Positions 9,368-17,783 of a DNA stretch of 64,000 nucleotides are shown here, one piece after another (position 1 is the first letter of the stretch; each line of letters begins with the position of its first letter). Where the stretch lies: positions 1 through 64,000 of the forward strand of contig JABEUN010000064.1 of NCBI GenBank assembly GCA_013044385.1, in the 5' to 3' direction. The DNA is from Acidimicrobiaceae bacterium (GTDB lineage Bacteria; Actinomycetota; Acidimicrobiia; Acidimicrobiales; Acidimicrobiaceae). Both the position numbers and the translations under genes were made by a program. A model generated the notes under the pieces. It did not search any database. It saw only the letters and a program-made list of their open reading frames with translations, and was not told the origin of the DNA.

Positions 9368-9790
9368 ATGTTCAAGTTTCTATTAGTTGCAGACACGGAG
9401 TCAGTCACAGCTGAACTAGGTTCGGCGCTCGGACCCCTCGCTTCCGAGATCATCGAAGTTGCAGATGGTCGCCTGGTGAGAGGTGCCGTAGAGTCCTACA
9501 ACCCCGATCTGGTTGTGCTGGATATGCAGGTATCGAGCATGGGTGGGATGGCCATCTGCCTCGACCTCAGACTCGAAGAGTCTGGCGGTCGCTTGCCACA
9601 TGTAAATGTACTTATGCTCACCGATAGACGTGCCGATGTGTTCCTTGCACGACGTTCCGGAGCCGAAGGTTACTTGGTTAAGCCACTTGACCCTATCCGC
9701 ATCCGTAAGGCTGCAAAGTTGATCCTCGGAGGTGGGCGGTACGACGATCCGTCCTACGCACCGACAGATACGACCCCCGCTCGGCTCTGA
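9368..9790 (+). CDS. Single-domain response-regulator receiver protein
   Basis: This is a CheY-like receiver with a short acidic/proline tail and no output domain. The phosphoacceptor Asp lies in DLVVLDMQ (about residue 55), the conserved Thr in LMLTD, and the conserved Lys in GYLVKPLDP. The N-terminal acidic pocket reads LLVADTES, with only one of the usual two acidic residues, so metal binding may be weak. It starts 39 bp after the ATPase gene and could belong to the same transcript. No histidine kinase is adjacent. It may serve as a protein-interaction adaptor. Confidence 0.8.
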   Translation: MFKFLLVADTESVTAELGSALGPLASEIIEVADGRLVRGAVESYNPDLVVLDMQVSSMGGMAICLDLRLEESGGRLPHVNVLMLTDRRADVFLARRSGAEGYLVKPLDPIRIRKAAKLILGGGRYDDPSYAPTDTTPARL

Positions 9791-9904
9791 TTGCGTCCCG
9801 CCACCCACAATTAGACGTCAGCTGATGGTGCCTTGGGGAACTCAGCCCGTATTAGGCCGGTTCGGGCACTCAGGGGACCAGGTTCCCATTACGATCATAC
9901 GACA

Positions 9905-9978
9905 CGGGAAGTAGCGCAGCTTGGCAGCGCGCAGCGTTCGGGACGCTGAGGCCGCGGGTTCAAATCCCGCCTTCCCGA
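9905..9978 (+). tRNA. tRNA-Pro (CGG)
   Basis: A full cloverleaf can be drawn. The acceptor stem CGGGAAG pairs with CTTCCCG, the D arm is GCGCAGCTTGGCAGCGC, the anticodon loop TTCGGGA carries CGG, and the T arm GCGGGTTCAAATCCCGC is perfect. The discriminator base is A. The 3' CCA is not encoded. It is followed by a gene-poor tract. Confidence 0.96.
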
Positions 9979-11003
9979 CTAGCAGGCGTGCAGTCCAGAC
10001 TGCCTCTGTTGGCGTCCATGGGCCCAGTGGGCAGGGCACATACCAGCCTCAGACCCTTCCGTAGTGGTCTTAGGTGGTCGCCGAGGTAGAAAAGTACAGC
10101 ACCCATACAGCAAAGAGGCCCCTCTGGCTCTCTGGAGAATGCGTTGGGGTCCGCTTTCGCAGTCTGAATTGACTCACGGTGCCAGAAGGAGATTCCACGC
10201 CCATTGTGCCAAAGGGCCACTAACTCTGCTTTGTCGGCGTAACCGTGATCCACGTCGCGTTGCAAGATTCAAGCTTGGTCTGCACCATCAACGGGACGGT
10301 CACCTCCGGCGCACGGTCTCGCTCAACGTTGTCGGTAACACTGTTGGGATTGGTCACCATTTGGTGGTCCTGAGAGTAGGGGTGGTGGCAGAGCGCTTCG
10401 CCATGAGCAGTCGACTACCTTCACAGTTCCGCTCGATTCTGTCTCTGGGAAGATGCCGTGATAACCGACGACGCATGATCGTTCGACCACAGCTACAGAC
10501 AAGGCGCGTGCGAGGCGCGTTGACTCTAACTCCTACCTTGGCCGTGTCCACTGGGAACGGGAAGGTCGCAGATCCCCCAGCTAGGACGCCTTCGATGGTC
10601 GTCAAAGCACCCAGGGGCTGCTAGGCAGTGACCGTCCGTCGTGACCCAGCGTCCGGGCAGAGGTGTGGAACATTCCGACGCGCTTACGTTAACTTTGGCG
10701 AACACCCCGAGGTACCGCCTCCTTCGGCAAGAGCGGAAGCTCGCCCCATTGTGCCGCCCGCCGGTTCGATGCCCGGAGCGCCGAGAGTCACCAGAATGAA
10801 TGACAGCTCCACCTGTGAAGCCTTGAATACCGAGTCGCCGCGCTACCCGCAAAGCTTTGGCTACCCGTCAGGAGATCTTTCAGAGGAAAATCGGGAACTC
10901 AATTTCTAAAGAACTTGCGCGGCCGACAGAGGGGCTTACTGGATTGCTGCATGTGGGAGGTTGTCGTGCTCGCTCCTCGGGGGCTGGGTTGTAAAGTAGC
11001 GTG
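9979..11003. other. Gene-poor tract downstream of tRNA-Pro
   Basis: About 1 kb without a gene I can support. Open frames exist on both strands, but they overlap each other, lack ribosome sites and have arginine-rich, low-complexity translations. On the minus strand three short stretches in different frames look protein-like: around 10836-10690, 10605-10354 and 10340-10205. The last ends with ESCNATWITVTPTKQS before a TAG. They could be remains of an exported protein broken by frameshifts. The evidence is weak and no similarity search was possible. Confidence 0.35.
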
Positions 11004-11063
11004 GTGAAACAGAACCACTTCGCTTAAGACGTAGCGGCGCGCTACGACCACGAAGAGGCACCC

Positions 11064-11747
11064 ATGTTCGCCCCCGAAGTATTGGGCCCGACCGTTGCTC
11101 TACTTGCGGAGTTGGCAGGTGACGGTGCGGCGCTTGAGTTTGCCATCGGTACTGGCCGCGTGGCGATACCGCTAGCGGATAGTGGTGTTACGGTCTCAGG
11201 GATGGAGCTGTCCACTGCCATGGTCGACCGACTGCGCGTCAAAGACAGTTCCGATCGCATTTTTGTGGAGATCGGAGACATGGCCACCGCCCGAGTCGAT
11301 GGCAGCTTCAGTCTCGTTTACCTGGTCTTTCATACAATCGGCAACCTGACCAGCCAAGACGAGCAGGTCTCCTGCTTCGCGAATGCGGCGGCCCATCTAG
11401 AGCCCGGAGGGCGGTTCTTGATCGAGGTCGGCGTGCCTGACCTCCGCCGGGTACCTCCTGGCGAAGATGCCCGCGTATTTGCCCACGCCTCGGGCTACGT
11501 TGGCTACGACCATTACGTCGACTTTGTCGACCAGCAAGCCGTGCCGCATCATTTCGTAGCCGACAGCGACACTGTGCGCGAGTCGAAGCTTCCCTACCGG
11601 TACGTGTGGCCGTCCGAACTCGATTTGATGGCCAAATTGGCCGGCATGGTGCTCAGGCACCGTTGGTCCGACTGGGAGCGATCACCATTCACCTCAGAAA
11701 GCACCTCACACATCTCTGTCTGGGAAAAACCGGGCTCCCAATCCTGA
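11064..11747 (+). CDS. Class I SAM-dependent methyltransferase, N-terminus interrupted by TAA
   Basis: The SAM-binding motif I is ALEFAIGTGRVAIPLA, followed by the acidic motif II (SGMEL) and the motif LVYLVFHTIGNL; the C-terminus ends SVWEKPG as in a family of actinobacterial class I methyltransferases of unknown substrate. Those proteins usually begin about 20 residues earlier with a segment like DVAARYD. Here that segment is encoded (11028-11063) in frame, but a TAA at 11025-11027 separates it from GTG 11004. Either translation now begins at ATG 11064, giving 227 residues without the N-terminal helix, or the gene is a recent pseudogene. The single change GAA to TAA would explain it. Confidence 0.7.
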   Translation: MFAPEVLGPTVALLAELAGDGAALEFAIGTGRVAIPLADSGVTVSGMELSTAMVDRLRVKDSSDRIFVEIGDMATARVDGSFSLVYLVFHTIGNLTSQDEQVSCFANAAAHLEPGGRFLIEVGVPDLRRVPPGEDARVFAHASGYVGYDHYVDFVDQQAVPHHFVADSDTVRESKLPYRYVWPSELDLMAKLAGMVLRHRWSDWERSPFTSESTSHISVWEKPGSQS

Positions 11748-12081
11748 CCCCCCTTCTTCACCAGCCGACTACCCTCCACTGTGCAGGTCGGTATCGCCCC
11801 CTGTTGATGGTCGAGTTCACCAGGTCTACTCCAGCACCTGCCGAGGTGTGAGATGCCAGTCCACTTTATGCTTACCCGTGCAACGCTCCGGGTCGTCACC
11901 AAAGCATCCTAAATTGCGGCCCTGTCGACCTCTATGACCGGGTTCGCCGGGCGAGCCGAGCTCAGTAGCTAACGTAGTCGTGGTCGTTTACCAGGACGGA
12001 GATCTGCGCGTCTTATCGACTTTGAGACCGGTACCAAACCTACTTCTACGAAAATTGATCGAAGCTACTTACTATAGCGCA
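11748..12081. other. Intergenic stretch, nothing recognised
   Basis: No convincing coding sequence, RNA or repeat was found between the methyltransferase and the patatin-like gene, which converge here. The short open frames on both strands are not supported by start signals. Confidence 0.4.
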
Positions 12082-13245
12082 TCAGGCATCTGCCACTTTG
12101 GTGCGTACGGCTCGTTGGACAAACGGATTGTCTTCTGAAGGCAGCTTGAACCAGGAAGGGTGTGACAGAGCGCGCCTCATATCGGAGATTCCACACGCCC
12201 AGTGTCCCAACATCGCTCCGCTGCCGAACTGGAAGTCCTTGTCTTGGATGTCATACGGCTTGTCTAGGTAGTTGAGGCGTAATACGTTGTACCGCTTATC
12301 GTTTGCCATCTCTTCGACCTCTTTGCAGAAGTCTGTGGCTTGCCTGGTCTGTTCCGGTATCAACTCAAGGAGTCTTCGCAGAATCACACGCTGATCGTGA
12401 GCCTGCTCGACGAGGTCAGTAATCCGGTTGGAGCGACTTGCAAACTGAATATCCTTCATCCGCGAAGGCACCTCGAGCAGGTTTTGCGGCAACCGACCGT
12501 CACCGTTCCATAGGTCCACCTGGAATACAAGCGTATGACTCTTAGGGTGTCCACCGAGCACCTGCATGAGCGGCGTATTGGAGACCAGACCGCCATCCCA
12601 AAAGTACTCACCATCGACTTCGACGGCCGGAAATCCAGGCGGCAACGCGCCGGACGCCATGATGTGCTCGGGACGAATTGTACGATGAGCGCTGTCGAAG
12701 ATAGTCTCCCGTCCAGTAGCCAAGTTTACTGCGGAGACACTTAGGCGCACTTTGCCGCTGTTCAGAAGTTCGAAATCGACCAGATCCAACAGAGTCTTCT
12801 TGAGTGGAGTTGTGTCGTAGAAGCTCAGCCGATCGGGCGTGGACGAAATCTCGGGAAGTCGCGGCGAGAAGAATCCGCGCCTCCCCTCAAGGAGTGATCT
12901 GATCCCTTCGACCACGCTTACGAACTGTTGGATCCCGTCGCCAAGTTTGTTAAAGAGTTCACCTTCGATCCTGGGAGAACTCGGGAAAACGCCCGGATGG
13001 GAGACCCTGTCCCAGAACTCTCTAATTGCCTCGACTCGTCGATCAAGTGGATTACCGGCCACCAGGGCCGCATTGATGGCTCCGATAGACACGCCAGCCA
13101 CCCAAGTTGGTTCTATGCCAACTTCAGATATGGCCTCTATGATCCCCGCCTGATACGATCCGAGAGCTCCTCCCCCTTGCAGTACTAGGGCGACCTCATC
13201 GTACGGAGCAGTCAGGCTCTTCATGTCACGTGGCTTCTTTTCCAA
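12082..13245 (-). CDS. Patatin-like phospholipase with DUF3734 C-terminus
   Basis: The patatin fold is shown by the glycine-rich oxyanion segment VLQGGGALGSYQAG, the nucleophile GVSIG (Ser in AGVSIGAINAAL) and the dyad Asp in WDGGLVSNTPL. The C-terminal third fits DUF3734, which accompanies this subfamily. It likely acts as a cytoplasmic acyl hydrolase. TTG at 13245 has a strong GGAAGG seven bases upstream; ATG 13224 is an alternative. It lies downstream of 3-hydroxybutyrate dehydrogenase in the same orientation. The same pair occurs in Legionella (bdhA-patD), linking it to polyhydroxybutyrate or lipid-derived ketone-body metabolism. Confidence 0.87.
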   Translation of the reverse strand: MEKKPRDMKSLTAPYDEVALVLQGGGALGSYQAGIIEAISEVGIEPTWVAGVSIGAINAALVAGNPLDRRVEAIREFWDRVSHPGVFPSSPRIEGELFNKLGDGIQQFVSVVEGIRSLLEGRRGFFSPRLPEISSTPDRLSFYDTTPLKKTLLDLVDFELLNSGKVRLSVSAVNLATGRETIFDSAHRTIRPEHIMASGALPPGFPAVEVDGEYFWDGGLVSNTPLMQVLGGHPKSHTLVFQVDLWNGDGRLPQNLLEVPSRMKDIQFASRSNRITDLVEQAHDQRVILRRLLELIPEQTRQATDFCKEVEEMANDKRYNVLRLNYLDKPYDIQDKDFQFGSGAMLGHWACGISDMRRALSHPSWFKLPSEDNPFVQRAVRTKVADA

Positions 13246-13356
13246 TTACGGACCTTCCTTCGATCTGAACGATCAGCTGAGAGTGGACCAATACATCCCG
13301 TCAATGGAAGGAATGCTGCTGGACGCCGCGCTGCGTCGGCAGCTAGGTCGAAAACA

Positions 13357-14151
13357 TCAGTTCATATACCAACCGTGACTAGCGACAATCGATTGACCGG
13401 TCAGGGCAGCCGTCGGGAACGCGCTTAGGAAGAGTGCAAGGTTAGCTATATCAGCGGTCGTGGTGAACTCGCCATCAACCGTCTCCCCAAGCATCACCTC
13501 CTTGATCACCTTCTCCTCCGAAATGCCCAACTCCTTCGCCTGCTCAGGAATCTGCTTGTCCACAAGGGGGGTACGCACGAAACCAGGGCAGATGACATGC
13601 GACCTTACGTTATGCGATCCTCCCTCTTTGGCCACGACGCGGGCAAGTCCCAAGAGGCCGTGCTTTGCTGCTACATACGCGCTCTTAAGTGGCGAAGCTT
13701 CATGCGAATGTACGGATCCCATATATATGATCACCCCGCCGCGATCGCCAGGATACATCGTCCGCAATGCCGCCTTGGTGGTTAGGAAACCGCCATCGAG
13801 GTGTATGGCGATCATCTTCTTCCAGTCTCCGAAGTCGTAATCCTGGATTGGATTCACAATCTGAATCCCTGCATTGGAAATAAGAATGTCTAATGGGCCG
13901 AATGCGTCAGTCACTTGATCAGTGGCGGCATTCACACTTTCCTCACTGGTGACGTCCATGGCGACGGCCACAGCCTTGCCTCCCGAGGCCACAATTGAAT
14001 CCGCTGTTGCTTTCGCCCCTTCGATATTTAGGTCGCAAATTCCTACGCTGGCTCCAGCGGTGGCGAAGGTCTCGGCTATCTCTTTTCCGATACCACTGGC
14101 GGCACCAGTAACCAATGCAGTCTTGTTCTCGAGGTTCAGCTTCATAGTCAC
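13357..14151 (-). CDS. bdhA: D-3-hydroxybutyrate dehydrogenase (SDR family)
   Basis: This NAD-dependent enzyme interconverts 3-hydroxybutyrate and acetoacetate. The Rossmann motif is [12 protein letters not shown], the NAG motif is SNAGIQ, the catalytic Ser is in GSVHSHEAS, and the YxxxK pair is in SAYVAAKHG. The segment [18 protein letters not shown] is typical of the 3-hydroxybutyrate dehydrogenase subgroup. GTG at 14151 is preceded by AAGGAGA at a good distance; ATG 14145 is two codons on. It is upstream of the patatin-like gene and divergent from acetoacetate decarboxylase, whose substrate is its product. Confidence 0.9.
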   Translation of the reverse strand: MTMKLNLENKTALVTGAASGIGKEIAETFATAGASVGICDLNIEGAKATADSIVASGGKAVAVAMDVTSEESVNAATDQVTDAFGPLDILISNAGIQIVNPIQDYDFGDWKKMIAIHLDGGFLTTKAALRTMYPGDRGGVIIYMGSVHSHEASPLKSAYVAAKHGLLGLARVVAKEGGSHNVRSHVICPGFVRTPLVDKQIPEQAKELGISEEKVIKEVMLGETVDGEFTTTADIANLALFLSAFPTAALTGQSIVASHGWYMN

Positions 14152-14553
14152 GACGAAGGTCTCCTTAGTGGCTCACTAAACGATGTGTTCACTCGGGCCA
14201 GACGGCACGATCCTATCCAAAATCTGAGAAGTGTCACAATCGATCATCCACCCAAATCCAGCACTTGCGCCAACTCGATCGCTTCTACCAGCATTTTCGC
14301 TTCATGTGGAAACGCTGAGGGAGCATGCAGCCCACTCCAGGTGGACGGAGTCACAGGCCTAGCACAACACTCGGCGGTGCCGAGCTCCACGAGCGTGAGG
14401 CGATCTCCGACACTAAGCAAGGATCAACCATGGGTCAGACTGGTTGGCAACTTATACGCGTTCGCAAGGACGACATCGTGGTACCAACCGCACCACCTCG
14501 AATTGGTGGCCACAGTTGGGCGGACATAAGCTATCCATCAATAAGGGAGTTTC
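14152..14553. other. Divergent intergenic region between bdhA and acetoacetate decarboxylase
   Basis: About 400 bp with no supported gene. It must contain the promoters of both divergent genes. I could not find a convincing -35/-10 pair or operator. A GGGAG ribosome site lies at the right edge, directly before the decarboxylase ATG. Confidence 0.45.
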
Positions 14554-15291
14554 ATGAATAAAGAACAGATCCTCGCAGGCTCTTCAATGCCTCTAGCGTC
14601 GCCGAGTTACCCCAAGGGACCTTATCGCTTTTTAAACCGGGAATACCTGCTTGTCCACTATGAGTCGGATCCCGAAGTCATTCGTGAGATGCTCCCCGAA
14701 CCACTGGAGCCAGACGGAAACCACGTCTTTTACGAGTGGATGAAGATGCCAGACAGCTCTGGATTCGGGAGCTATCAGGAGAGCGGGTGCGGAATTGCTG
14801 CAACCTACAACGGAATTGCCTGCAACTTCTCGGTGATGATGTATCTTGATGACGAACCACCAACCAGCGGAGGCAGAGAGATCTGGGGTTTTCCGAAAAA
14901 GTTCGGCGTACCCAGATTAGACGTCATACACGACACCCTCACCGGAACCCTGCACTACGACAGAGAGCTGGTCGCCATGGGTACCATGGCATACAAAAAC
15001 GAGAAACTGGACGCCGAAGAGATCTCGAGGGGCCTTGCATCGAAGTTGAATGTCAACCTGAAGTTGATACCCGATGTAGATGGCAGCCCAAAGATAGCCC
15101 AGTTAGTGGGATACCACCTAGCTGACGTATCAGTGAAATTCGCCTTCAAGGGCCCAGCACGACTTCACTTGGTTCCTCACGTGAACTGTCGGGTGGCAGA
15201 CCTTCCAGTCACGAAGATCCTCTACGGACAACACATACTGGCGGACCTCACTCTCCCTTATGGAGAGGTGCTACTGGACTACTTGGACTAA
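14554..15291 (+). CDS. adc: Acetoacetate decarboxylase
   Basis: The enzyme decarboxylates acetoacetate to acetone and CO2 through a Schiff base. The key lysine pair falls at residues 115-116 in GREIWGFPKKFG, the same positions as in the clostridial enzyme. The length (245 residues) is typical. ATG at 14554 has GGGAG five bases upstream. It faces away from bdhA, forming a ketone-body degradation group. ADC-like proteins of other specificity exist, but the conserved catalytic segment makes this call firm at family level. Confidence 0.88.
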   Translation: MNKEQILAGSSMPLASPSYPKGPYRFLNREYLLVHYESDPEVIREMLPEPLEPDGNHVFYEWMKMPDSSGFGSYQESGCGIAATYNGIACNFSVMMYLDDEPPTSGGREIWGFPKKFGVPRLDVIHDTLTGTLHYDRELVAMGTMAYKNEKLDAEEISRGLASKLNVNLKLIPDVDGSPKIAQLVGYHLADVSVKFAFKGPARLHLVPHVNCRVADLPVTKILYGQHILADLTLPYGEVLLDYLD

Positions 15292-15539
15292 CCGACATTC
15301 GCAGTTCACTAACCTTTTTGCGCCACCTGTGCCGCCTGAGGTAATCCGAGCACGCCTGATCCGCCGGTCCGCCCGAGAATCCGTCAACTGTAAAAACCGG
15401 AATCTGGCATCGCTTTGGCGGTACCGACGTCAGAACGGATCCGAGATGCGAAACAATCCACTGCATAGAGCCGCCACCAATTCGCAGTGATGTTACGGCA
15501 TGATTGGGTGATCGGTTTTAGTTCTAGGGAGACTGTCTA

Positions 15540-15734
15540 TTGAAGGTCAAGGTTGATCCGACTATGTGCATGGGTCATGCCCGCTGCGTTTCGCTAGCAC
15601 CGGCACTATTCGAATCCGACGAGCTGGGAAATGCTGTCGTGATCGGTGATGGTTCGGTGAATTCAAAATGGGAAGAAGCGGTGAAATTAGCGGTAGCAAA
15701 CTGTCCTGAATACGCCATTTCGATGATCGAATAG
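15540..15734 (+). CDS. Ferredoxin with a CxxHxxC cluster motif
   Basis: This 64-residue ferredoxin is the electron donor expected for the adjacent P450. Cluster ligands are C10, C16 and C55 (in NCPEYAI); the second position, usually Cys or a small residue, is H13 (CMGHARC). This variant is known from mycobacterial P450-linked ferredoxins and suggests a [3Fe-4S] or His-influenced [4Fe-4S] cluster. The start is TTG at 15540. The P450 gene starts 11 bp after the stop. Confidence 0.9.
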   Translation: MKVKVDPTMCMGHARCVSLAPALFESDELGNAVVIGDGSVNSKWEEAVKLAVANCPEYAISMIE

Positions 15735-15745
15735 CTGGAGGTACA

Positions 15746-16951
15746 TTGCACGAATCTGTCGATGACTGGTCCGGTGATTACGACATCTTCGATCCCAAGT
15801 ACATCGAGAACCCGTATCCGATCTGGCAGGAGCTGCGGGTTTCCTGTCCCGTCCCTCACACACAGCGTTGGGGTGGTTCTCACATGACAACCACTAATGA
15901 GGACACCCGCAAGATTGCAAAGATGGTGGACGTATTCTCTTCGATAAATCCATTAGTCGTCTCCTCTGACGTTCCCGTCACGTTCGATACCGACACCTAT
16001 GGAGTCGGTGCACCGCCGATCTCCACCGATCCTCCCCAACACGGCCCGGCTCGCAGGCTGATTCTTCCAGCACTTTCTCCCCAGGCCGTGATCGGATACA
16101 GGCCGTTCACGGAACAGATCTGCAGGTCTCTCGTTACTGAAATGGGTGACGCCTCCTACGCAGATGCAGCCGAGCAGTATGCACAGCAGATCCCTCCCCG
16201 AGTAATCGCGCACATTCTTGGCGTCGACCTTGACGATGCAGACCAGTTCATCGCGTGGGTACGAGATGTTCTGGAACAGGGAAAGGGAGATGTAAGCAAG
16301 AGGCTTGACGCTGGACTTGCTATCCGGATGTACTTCGCAGAACAGGTAAAGCTGAAAAGACAGAGTCTGGGATCAGACATGGTTAGTCAGATTTTGAGCG
16401 GGGATCTCGATGGCACACCTGTAACCGATCCCCACGCGATAGCTACCTGCGTACTTTTGCTGATAGCCGGAATAGACACCACGTGGAGTTCCATAGGCTC
16501 AGCCATCTGGCACCTAGCCACATATCCTGATGATCAGGCCCGGCTACGTCAGAACCGCGACCTGCTCCCAGTAGCAATTGAAGAGTTTCTGCGAGCGTAC
16601 TCTCCGGTGACAATGGCCAGATTGGTCCTCAAACCGATCCGATACAACGGTGTTGACTTTGTTCCGGGCGACAAACTGCTTCTCAACTTTCCGGCTGCCA
16701 ACCGAGACCCTCTCGCCTTCGAAGATCCAGAGTCTGTCCAGATAGATAGGAGAGACAACCGACACATCGCCTTCGGGATCGGAATCCACCGATGTGCTGG
16801 CTCCAATCTCGCCAGGATGGAGATGGAAACATCCCTGCGCATCCTGCTTGAGATGATGCCACCATTTACCCTCGATCCAAGAAGGTCGGTCACCTGGGGA
16901 GGGGGACAGGTCAGGGGTCCCAGGAACCTTCCGCTAAGGTTTAGCGACTAG
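15746..16951 (+). CDS. Cytochrome P450
   Basis: This soluble bacterial P450 has the I-helix LLLIAGIDTTWSS (AGxDTT), the ExxR region, and the heme loop FGIGIHRCAG with Cys350 as thiolate ligand. Its length of 401 residues is typical of actinobacterial class I enzymes that take electrons from a ferredoxin. It begins at TTG 15746, 11 bp after the ferredoxin gene, with GGAGG about 7 bases upstream. The substrate cannot be read from the sequence; steroid, terpene or fatty-acid hydroxylation are all possible. No reductase gene is adjacent. Confidence 0.92.
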   Translation: MHESVDDWSGDYDIFDPKYIENPYPIWQELRVSCPVPHTQRWGGSHMTTTNEDTRKIAKMVDVFSSINPLVVSSDVPVTFDTDTYGVGAPPISTDPPQHGPARRLILPALSPQAVIGYRPFTEQICRSLVTEMGDASYADAAEQYAQQIPPRVIAHILGVDLDDADQFIAWVRDVLEQGKGDVSKRLDAGLAIRMYFAEQVKLKRQSLGSDMVSQILSGDLDGTPVTDPHAIATCVLLLIAGIDTTWSSIGSAIWHLATYPDDQARLRQNRDLLPVAIEEFLRAYSPVTMARLVLKPIRYNGVDFVPGDKLLLNFPAANRDPLAFEDPESVQIDRRDNRHIAFGIGIHRCAGSNLARMEMETSLRILLEMMPPFTLDPRRSVTWGGGQVRGPRNLPLRFSD

Positions 16952-17006
16952 CGGACCTAGACGGTGGAGTGGGACACCTCAACAGAGCGAGGAATGGGGG
17001 GACTTG

Positions 17007-17771
17007 GTGCCGAAGTCAAGCGTTCCTGGGCCTCGGTACAGACGGGCTTTCAGTTTCAGGACCATCCTCGTCATAATTCTGGCCTCCTCAGCTATCGGGT
17101 TCTCTTTGGGCATCTACCTATCCAGGTCAGGTCAAGTACCAGTTTCCTCAGCGAGCGTGACCTCTTCGAGGTCCAATCCCAACACGACAACGCCGTCAAC
17201 TACTAAACCCGCCACATCCACCACAACCAGCACGGAGACTCCTGGTGTTCTCCCACAAACAGCCCAGCTCCCAAGCTCCACATCTGCAGAGTTCACAGCG
17301 CGAATGCAAGACCTTTTCCAGGGAATCGCAAACCTAGACCTGCCGAGTGCGGTCAAGTCCTTCTTTCCGCTGCCCGCATACCTACAGGTAAAGGCACTTA
17401 CGGATAACTCATTCGACTACGCCGACCGACTGCTCCTGCATTACACACTCGATCTGGAGGCGGCACACGCACTGCTCATGTCACAGGGAACAACATTTTC
17501 ATTCGTCGGAATGAAAGTTGACGCCGCACACGCTGCGTGGATACCGCCTGGAGCCTGCTCAAACAAGCTCGGATACTGGCACCTCCCGGGTTCCCGACTT
17601 CTGTATCGTGCCAACGGCATCTTGTACTCCATAGGCGTCCTCTCTCTGATCTCGTGGAGGGGAGAGTGGTACGTAGTTCACATGGGAGCAATCTCAAGAG
17701 CATCCAACATCGGTTACGTCGACTCCCCGGCTACCGGGGCCGGCACCCTCGGACCGGCCGGAGGTTGCTAA
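17007..17771 (+). CDS. Membrane-anchored exported protein, function unknown
   Basis: I do not recognise the family. A short basic N-terminus precedes one membrane helix (about residues 19-40). A Ser/Thr/Pro-rich linker of about 40 residues follows (TTTPSTTKPATSTTT), as in cell-wall-spanning actinobacterial proteins. The remaining 160 residues form a globular domain with ACSNKLGYWHLPGSRLLYR and a C-terminal Cys. GTG at 17007 is preceded by a G-rich ribosome site (about 16996-17001). It converges on hutG with a 12-bp gap. It is not obviously linked to the P450 upstream. Confidence 0.7.
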   Translation: MPKSSVPGPRYRRAFSFRTILVIILASSAIGFSLGIYLSRSGQVPVSSASVTSSRSNPNTTTPSTTKPATSTTTSTETPGVLPQTAQLPSSTSAEFTARMQDLFQGIANLDLPSAVKSFFPLPAYLQVKALTDNSFDYADRLLLHYTLDLEAAHALLMSQGTTFSFVGMKVDAAHAAWIPPGACSNKLGYWHLPGSRLLYRANGILYSIGVLSLISWRGEWYVVHMGAISRASNIGYVDSPATGAGTLGPAGGC

Positions 17772-17783
17772 AGGAAAGACTTC

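Noticed and set aside
10064-10624. 186-residue plus-strand open frame after tRNA-Pro
   Set aside because: The translation is rich in Arg and His with no domain, and it overlaps equally open minus-strand frames. Treated as non-coding or decayed DNA.
11004-11027. UAA as a recoded codon in the methyltransferase
   Set aside because: Selenocysteine uses UGA, not UAA, and no UAA recoding is known for such bacteria. A nonsense mutation is the simpler reading.
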